This document shows, in pieces, positions 7,404 through 11,352 of a stretch of 11,352 nucleotides of DNA. Origin of the DNA: Clostridiales bacterium (lineage in GTDB: Bacteria; Bacillota; Clostridia; Oscillospirales; Ruminococcaceae). The stretch is from positions 1 to 11,352 of the forward strand of contig JAAZLM010000084.1 of NCBI GenBank assembly GCA_012799315.1. The letters are read 5' to 3'. The stretch's first letter is position 1. Each line of letters starts with the position of its first letter. A program made the position numbers and the translations under genes. The notes beneath the pieces were generated by a model. The model was not told where the DNA came from. It saw only the letters and a list, made by a program, of their open reading frames with translations, and searched no databases.

Positions 7404-8807
7404 ATGGTTTTTTCCAGTTTAACTTTCATATTTTTATATCTACCCATTGTACTACTTTTATACTACATAGCACCGTGGAAAGCAAAGAATTTGATACTAC
7501 TTATAACGGGCTTGATTTTCTATGCATGGGGTGAGCCGTACTATGTAATTATAATGATTATATCGACTTTAATTGACTTTACGGCGGGACTCCTGATTAA
7601 TAAATTCGACGACAACCCCAAAATGAGGAGGGTGTTCCTCATTGTATCGGTAGTTATGAATTTGAGTCTACTATTCACATTTAAATACAGCTCATTCATT
7701 GTTACCAATATCAATTCTGCTTTTGGGCTAAAAATATTCGATCCAAAATTGCCCTTGCCGATTGGGATCTCTTTCTACACTTTTCAAAGTATGTCATACA
7801 CAATTGATCTCTATCTTGGGAATATAAAGGTGCAAAGGAATTTCACTAAATTCGCTGCCTATGTCACGATGTTCCCCCAAATTGTTGCAGGGCCAATTGT
7901 TCGATATGAAGATGTCGAGAGGGAATTGGAGGATCGGCAGATCAACCTAACACTAATTGGTGAGGGTGTTGGCCACTTTGTAAAAGGACTAGCGAAAAAG
8001 GTTTTAATAGCTAATAATATTGGGATGCTATGGCAGGCGGTTAAGGCGATGGAGATTACATCATTATCGATCCTAACGGCGTGGATTGGTATTCTAGCCT
8101 TCACATTTCAGATATATTTTGACTTTTCCGGATATTCGGATATGGCAATCGGGCTTGGCAAGATGTTAGGATTCCACTTCCCTAAGAATTTCGACCATCC
8201 ATATACATCAAGGAGTATAAGCGAATTCTGGAGAAGATGGCATATCACACTTGGCTCATGGTTCCGCTCATATGTATATATCCCACTTGGAGGGAATAGA
8301 GAGGGTACAGGCAAAACAATAAGGAATCTACTCATCGTATGGATGTTGACGGGGATATGGCATGGAGCAAGCTGGAATTTCATCATATGGGGGCTATACT
8401 TCGGAATAATTATCATATTAGAAAGATTATTCCTCAGAAACATTCTTGAGAAGATCCCGGCTGCAATTTCAACAGCTTATTCGTTCCTCCTTGTTATATT
8501 CGGTTGGGTATTATTTGAAACAAACACCCTTGCCGATGCGGGGAGATATATTAAGGCGATGTTCGGCGCATATGGCGGATTCATCGATACCAATGCAAGA
8601 TACCTATTATCAACGAATATTGTATTATTCGCAATATGCATTATATTATCGACTAGAGCAATAGAACAAGTTGGCGAATATATCGCTACTAGACTACCTG
8701 CACTATATCAATATAGCGCCCCGATATTAGAGGTAATATTGATGATAATATGCACTGCATACCTTGTTGACTCAACATATAACCCATTCTTATATTTCAG
8801 ATTCTAA
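7404..8807 (+). CDS. MBOAT-family O-acyltransferase (AlgI/DltB-like)
   Basis: A 467-residue membrane-bound O-acyltransferase with about ten or more hydrophobic segments. This family passes acyl groups, usually acetyl, across the membrane to extracellular polymers such as alginate, peptidoglycan or teichoic acid. Signature regions are EFWRRWHITLGSWFRSYVYI (H280) and MLTGIWHGASWNFIIWG, where H320 is the invariant putative catalytic His. LPLPIGISFYTFQSMSYTID and FPQIVAGPIVRYED are other AlgI-type blocks. The ATG has only a modest AGAAAGG box 13 bases upstream. It is followed after 22 bp by the DHHW gene, a pairing that matches AlgI with AlgX/AlgJ. No polysaccharide synthesis gene is visible in the window, so the acceptor polymer is unknown. 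Confidence 0.94.
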   Translation: MVFSSLTFIFLYLPIVLLLYYIAPWKAKNLILLITGLIFYAWGEPYYVIIMIISTLIDFTAGLLINKFDDNPKMRRVFLIVSVVMNLSLLFTFKYSSFIVTNINSAFGLKIFDPKLPLPIGISFYTFQSMSYTIDLYLGNIKVQRNFTKFAAYVTMFPQIVAGPIVRYEDVERELEDRQINLTLIGEGVGHFVKGLAKKVLIANNIGMLWQAVKAMEITSLSILTAWIGILAFTFQIYFDFSGYSDMAIGLGKMLGFHFPKNFDHPYTSRSISEFWRRWHITLGSWFRSYVYIPLGGNREGTGKTIRNLLIVWMLTGIWHGASWNFIIWGLYFGIIIILERLFLRNILEKIPAAISTAYSFLLVIFGWVLFETNTLADAGRYIKAMFGAYGGFIDTNARYLLSTNIVLFAICIILSTRAIEQVGEYIATRLPALYQYSAPILEVILMIICTAYLVDSTYNPFLYFRF

Positions 8808-8829
8808 GACTAGAGGAGGGGGGATTCAA

Positions 8830-9960
8830 ATGAATTCTAAGATAATATCAGCACTAACTTTTTTTGCATTATTAATAATATTACCGGCGATCACTTTATT
8901 CAGACCTAAAAAGGAATTCTCCGATGAGGAGAATAGATATTTAGCTAAATTGCCAAAGTTCAGTGCATCGAGCTATGCGAATAAAGATTTTATGAATGGA
9001 TTCGATGCTTATTTCTCCGATCATTTTATCTCAAGGACAAGGTTTAAAAGGCTAAGCACCGATATCGAATTAATGATTGGTAAAACGCAGATAAATGGCG
9101 TATATATTCTACCCAATAGATTGATTGCAAAAGTCGACGAAGCAGAAAATACGTCAGTTAATAAAAGCATAAATGCAATAAATACTTTTTCCAGCAAACA
9201 CCCCGACTTAAATATGTCAATTATGCTTGTGCCGACAGCGCAGGATATATATGCGGCGAGCCTACCCCATAATTCGCCCCACTTTGATGAAAAGAAGTTC
9301 ATTAGCATTGTGCATGGCGGTCTTCATTCACGAGTCAATACGATAGATGCGCACACACCACTTCAATCGACAAGGAATGAATATATCTATTATCGATACG
9401 ATCATCACTGGACAACGCTTGGCGCATATTATGGCTATACAACCGCAGCTAAGAAATTGGGATTCACACCGACCCCACTGAACAACTTCGACATTGAATA
9501 TGCTGCCGATGATTTTTATGGTACGCTATATTCAAAGACGCTATACGATAAAATTGAGCCTGATAGGATCGAGCTATACCATCTTAATAAAGGTGTAAAG
9601 ATCACCAAAGTTGAAATTGATACTGGTGAGGTAATTGAGGAGAGGGATTCAATCTATTTTAGAGAATTCCTAGATAAAAAGGACAAATACAGCGTATTCT
9701 TGGGACAGAATCAACCGATCGTCAATGTGCATACTGATAACGATAATAACGAGAGGTTGTTGATTTTCAAAGACTCCTATGCTCATAGCATGGTGCCTTT
9801 TCTTATGCAGCATTATAGTGAGATCACACTCATTGATTTAAGATATATAAATGTACCAGTTGATGAATTAATCGATATAGAAAAATACACTCAGGCAATT
9901 GTAATCTATAATACAAGCAATTTCCTGAGTGACGATAATATAATCAAGCTAGGATTCTAA
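8830..9960 (+). CDS. DHHW-family protein, AlgX/AlgJ-like putative SGNH O-acetyltransferase
   Basis: A 376-residue exported or membrane-anchored protein. Residues 5-23 are a hydrophobic signal anchor (IISALTFFALLIILPAI). The name-giving motif YDHHWT is at 190-195 and KDSYA at 314-318. By analogy with AlgX/AlgJ, the Asp and one of the His (191-193) with S316 would form the catalytic triad outside the cell. DDFYGTLYSK (227-236) is another family block. The expected role is to accept acetyl groups moved by the neighbouring MBOAT protein and place them on a surface polymer; this pairing is inference from AlgI-AlgJ/X systems. The ATG at 8830 is chosen because GAGGAGGGGGG (8813-8823) lies at good spacing. 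The frame is open further upstream but overlaps the MBOAT gene without a better site. Confidence 0.9.
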   Translation: MNSKIISALTFFALLIILPAITLFRPKKEFSDEENRYLAKLPKFSASSYANKDFMNGFDAYFSDHFISRTRFKRLSTDIELMIGKTQINGVYILPNRLIAKVDEAENTSVNKSINAINTFSSKHPDLNMSIMLVPTAQDIYAASLPHNSPHFDEKKFISIVHGGLHSRVNTIDAHTPLQSTRNEYIYYRYDHHWTTLGAYYGYTTAAKKLGFTPTPLNNFDIEYAADDFYGTLYSKTLYDKIEPDRIELYHLNKGVKITKVEIDTGEVIEERDSIYFREFLDKKDKYSVFLGQNQPIVNVHTDNDNNERLLIFKDSYAHSMVPFLMQHYSEITLIDLRYINVPVDELIDIEKYTQAIVIYNTSNFLSDDNIIKLGF

Positions 9961-9967
9961 AAGAAAA

Positions 9968-10005
9968 TTTTTACGACGAAAAACATAGGTTTTTCGTCGT
10001 AAAAA
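9968..10005. repeat. Perfect 17-bp inverted repeat with a 4-base loop
   Basis: TTTTTACGACGAAAAAC (9968-9984) and GTTTTTCGTCGTAAAAA (9989-10005) are exact reverse complements around ATAG. It begins seven bases after the DHHW stop. It is not a canonical terminator for the plus strand, because the right arm ends in A and not in T. On the minus strand it is followed by TTTTCTTTT, so it could weakly stop leftward transcription. A TATAAT (10009-10014) lies four bases after it, so it could also be an operator over a promoter. Its function is not determined. Confidence 0.75.
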
Positions 10006-10017
10006 CGTTATAATGAC

Positions 10018-10061
10018 TAATTTCATCCGAAAATCATGTAAAAATGAAATTAATGTTTTTT
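10018..10061 (+). terminator. Possible weak intrinsic terminator after the eight-gene run
   Basis: TAATTTCAT (10018-10026) and ATGAAATTA (10044-10052) are a 9-bp inverted repeat with a 17-base loop. Six T follow (10056-10061). The stem is A/T-rich and the loop long, so termination would be weak. It is the only hairpin followed by a T-run between the DHHW stop and the RNA candidate. Confidence 0.3.
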
Positions 10062-10069
10062 CTAGCTTG

Positions 10070-10097
10070 TTGCCAAAAGTTCTATTCTGCATAGTAT
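10070..10097 (+). promoter_or_regulatory. Candidate promoter of the small RNA
   Basis: TTGCCA (10070-10075) and TAGTAT (10092-10097) are separated by 16 bp. Each matches four of the six consensus bases. The predicted transcription start (about 10101-10104) falls exactly where the 5' arm of the RNA's closing stem begins, which supports the call. An alternative is the TATAAT at 10009-10014, but it has no good -35 box. Confidence 0.4.
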
Positions 10098-10100
10098 GAA

Positions 10101-10284
10101 GTAAGCAGGGAAAACTCGTGGGTGAGGGCGTAAAGTGATAATGCCGCATTATCTTAGATATTTTGTGTTGTTATCCACAGGGGAGCTTTCGTCTATAGCT
10201 GCTCGCAAAGAACAGTTATACTTGCCTGCTTATATAGATTAAGACCATAGGAAATTGCCATGTAGCAATTCTTATGGTCTTTTC
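10101..10284 (+). ncRNA. Candidate structured small RNA, class not recognised
   Basis: No credible protein is encoded, but the stretch is rich in nested pairing. GTAAGCAGG (10101-10109) pairs with CCTGCTTAT (10225-10233), including one G-U, closing the RNA. AACT (10113-10116) pairs with AGTT (10214-10217). GTGGGTGA (10118-10125) can pair with TTATCCAC (10171-10178) over eight positions, three of them G-U. GATAATG (10137-10143) and CATTATC (10147-10153) form a perfect hairpin with a 3-base loop. GGGAGCT (10181-10187) pairs with AGCT-G-CTC (10197-10204) with one bulge. A promoter-like sequence precedes it and an intrinsic terminator ends it. Ends joined by a stem, a size of about 185 bases including the terminator, and an independent gene would fit 6S RNA, but I do not see diagnostic 6S sequence. 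SRP RNA, tmRNA and RNase P signatures are absent. Confidence 0.5.
10241..10284 (+). terminator. Intrinsic terminator of the small RNA, possibly bidirectional
   Basis: AAGACCATAGGAAATTGC (10241-10258) pairs with GCAATTCTTATGGTCTT (10265-10281) with one G-U pair and one bulged A, over a 6-base loop. A T-run begins at 10280 (TTTTCT). The plus-strand side is the better terminator. The minus-strand side could also serve the radical SAM gene, whose stop codon is only five bases away. Confidence 0.8.
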
Positions 10285-10288
10285 TAAT

Positions 10289-10888
10289 CTAGTCCTCGTA
10301 TTCCCTAATTCTTAAATTTATGCCGATCTTCTGGGCGAGATCCTTGCTCGCTTGTATATCTTCTTCAGATATGACATCTACTATCGTGAGCACAACATTC
10401 TCAACATAGTTCTTGCAATCCTGTGCGAAATTCAGCATAGCGTCGAATGCCTTTTCGCCGTACACAGGTCGTGTTACACGGGTATATTCTTCTTTAGTTG
10501 GAGCATTGAGGCTGATTGATATGGTATCAATTCGCCCTTTTAGCAAATGCGCAGTCGGCTTCCCATTAATTAGATCGGACAAGCCATTAGTGTTCACCCT
10601 TATTGGGAGATTCGTTATACTTCTAATATAGTCCGATACCTCAAGTATGAGATCTAGCCTTTCAAATGGCTCACCATATCCGCAGAACACAATTTCATCA
10701 ATATTGGTAAAATCGAATTTATCTAGGTCCTGCTTAACATCATCGAAATTCGGCTCACGTTCTAGCCATAGATTATCCGCATCGCCAACAGAATCACCAT
10801 TGTTACGAATGCAGAATACGCAGCTACATGGGCATTTATTCGTAATGTTCAGATAGAGCGAGTCGCCAACAGTATATAATATAGTCAT
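10289..10888 (-). CDS. Radical SAM protein, TatD family-associated
   Basis: A 199-residue short radical SAM enzyme. The sequence NITNKCPCSCVFCIRN carries the CxxxCxxC motif (C19, C23, C26) that binds the 4Fe-4S cluster used to cleave S-adenosylmethionine. An additional Cys lies at C21. VFCGYGEP (67-74) is the GGE-like SAM-binding motif. ISISLNAPTKEEYTRVTRP and the opening MTILYTVGDSLYLNITNKC match, from memory, the family found beside or fused to TatD nucleases. Its substrate is unknown. The ATG at 10888 is chosen because AAAGGA (10899-10904) is then ten bases away; an ATG at 10894 and a TTG at 10897 are in frame but too close to that site. No tatD is visible in this window. It is the only minus-strand gene here and converges with the small-RNA candidate. 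Confidence 0.9.
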   Translation of the reverse strand: MTILYTVGDSLYLNITNKCPCSCVFCIRNNGDSVGDADNLWLEREPNFDDVKQDLDKFDFTNIDEIVFCGYGEPFERLDLILEVSDYIRSITNLPIRVNTNGLSDLINGKPTAHLLKGRIDTISISLNAPTKEEYTRVTRPVYGEKAFDAMLNFAQDCKNYVENVVLTIVDVISEEDIQASKDLAQKIGINLRIREYED

Positions 10889-10917
10889 AAACATCAAATC
10901 CTTTCATCGATATTTAC

Positions 10918-10946
10918 ATTATACACTCTAATAAAAGCCATAACAA
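10918..10946 (-). promoter_or_regulatory. Promoter of the radical SAM gene
   Basis: Read on the minus strand, TTGTTA (10941-10946) and a perfect TATAAT (10918-10923) are separated by 17 bp. The predicted start is near 10911, leaving a leader of about 23 bases before the ATG at 10888 that includes the AAAGGA site. This is a near-consensus housekeeping sigma factor promoter. Confidence 0.75.
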
Positions 10947-11138
10947 GAGGATGTAGCAAAATTCGATTGTACTAAATGCATAAAAGTTTGAGCTGAATTA
11001 GAGGGAAAACTATGTTAAAGCATTAATTAATTTTATAGACGATATTCTAACTTGTAGTTTATATAGTAATTGTGCATTAAAACCGGCTAGAAATATAGGT
11101 GTAGAGTATGCATTCCTACAAAGGTAAATAAAATTCTA
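10947..11138. other. Intergenic stretch between divergent promoters
   Basis: Part of the 344-bp gap between the radical SAM start and the kinase start. It is A/T-rich, with AATTAATTTTAT-type runs near 11025-11037. The ATG codons at 10978, 11011 and 11109 are followed quickly by stops or lack a ribosome binding site. I see no tRNA, repeat array or strong hairpin here. Confidence 0.6.
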
Positions 11139-11144
11139 TTCCAC

Positions 11145-11173
11145 GGTATTTCCTTGTTTTTGATGGTATTTCC
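11145..11173 (+). repeat. 9-bp direct repeats in the kinase promoter, possible operator
   Basis: GGTATTTCC occurs at 11145-11153 and again at 11165-11173, 20 bp apart, about two helical turns. The first copy abuts the -35 box and the second lies in the -35/-10 spacer. TTCCACG also occurs twice (11139-11145, 11170-11176). MocR-type PdxR regulators of vitamin B6 genes are known to bind direct repeats, which would suit a B6 kinase promoter. The regulator itself is not in the window, so this is inference. Confidence 0.45.
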
Positions 11174-11182
11174 ACGTATAAT
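11154..11182 (+). promoter_or_regulatory. Promoter of the pyridoxal/pyridoxamine kinase gene
   Basis: TTGTTT (11154-11159) and a perfect TATAAT (11177-11182) are separated by 17 bp. Transcription would start near 11189, giving a leader of about 44 bases with an AGAAGGG ribosome binding site at 11217-11223, nine bases before the ATG. Confidence 0.75.
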
Positions 11183-11232
11183 AGGTTGAGGACTATATTG
11201 TGACAAATCCTATTTTAGAAGGGTGCTTTTAT

Positions 11233-11352
11233 ATGAAAAACAGAATTCCACGTGTATGCGCAGCAAATGATTTAAGCGGATTCGGACGATGCTCACTCAC
11301 GACAGCAATACCTATTTTATCAGTGATGGGAGTGCAATGCTGCCCCCTCCCG
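11233..11352 (+). CDS. Pyridoxal/pyridoxamine kinase, first 40 codons (3'-truncated)
   Basis: Only the N-terminus is in the window. RVCAANDLSGFGRCSLTTAI followed by PILSVMGVQCCPLP matches the start of clostridial pyridoxamine/pyridoxal kinases of the PdxK/PdxY group (ribokinase-like fold), which phosphorylate vitamin B6 vitamers on the way to pyridoxal 5'-phosphate. The conserved Ser/Gly stretch after the first beta-strand helps form the vitamin pocket in this family. The ATG follows AGAAGGG at nine bases and has its own strong promoter. I cannot separate PdxK from PdxY on 40 residues, so no symbol is given. Confidence 0.88.
   Translation, partial: MKNRIPRVCAANDLSGFGRCSLTTAIPILSVMGVQCCPLP

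Noticed and set aside
8764..8829. 22-codon N-terminal extension of the DHHW protein.
   Set aside because: It overlaps the MBOAT gene, and the strong GAGGAGGGGGG site points to the ATG at 8830, which starts right before a signal anchor.
9949..10149. 66-codon minus-strand frame across the palindrome and part of the small-RNA region.
   Set aside because: Low-complexity translation, no convincing ribosome binding site, and overlap with structured non-coding elements.
10101..10284. tmRNA, RNase P RNA, SRP RNA or T-box leader.
   Set aside because: None of their hallmark sequences is present (for example no GGAAGG SRP tetraloop region, no GAGGAAAGTCC of RNase P, no T-box sequence).

Overview
The window looks like chromosomal DNA of a low-to-mid G+C Firmicute of the class Clostridia. 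The basis is A/T-rich codon use with many ATA and AGG codons, strong AGGAGG-type ribosome binding sites, two TTG starts, and close family resemblance to clostridial versions of several proteins: AlaRS with a Cys cluster, a toprim/DUF4093 RNase M5-like protein, a DHHW protein, and a TatD-associated radical SAM protein. Genus or order cannot be fixed from the sequence alone.

Positions 1-9960 hold eight plus-strand genes in one tight run, with gaps of 13-39 bp and one 14-bp overlap, so they probably form one transcription unit. The first six are mostly information-processing or nucleotide genes: alaS (5'-truncated by the window edge), a HIT-family hydrolase, a PRPP-dependent phosphoribosyltransferase, comEC (DNA uptake channel), holA (DNA polymerase III delta) and a toprim RNase M5-like protein. 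The run ends with two cell-envelope genes, an AlgI/DltB-type MBOAT O-acyltransferase and a DHHW/AlgX-like SGNH-type protein. Together these look like a two-component machine that O-acetylates an extracellular polymer.

Positions 9961-10288 contain no protein gene. They hold a perfect 17-bp inverted repeat, a weaker hairpin followed by six T, and a likely independent small-RNA gene. The RNA candidate has a plausible promoter, a 9-bp closing stem joining its two ends, at least two internal hairpins, and an intrinsic terminator. I could not assign it to a known RNA class. It is the most interesting undescribed element in the window.

Positions 10289-10888 encode, on the minus strand, a radical SAM protein of the TatD-associated family with a near-consensus promoter upstream. 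Positions 10905-11232 are an intergenic stretch between divergent promoters. The window ends in the first 40 codons of a plus-strand pyridoxal/pyridoxamine kinase, whose promoter carries 9-bp direct repeats around the -35 box that could be an operator.
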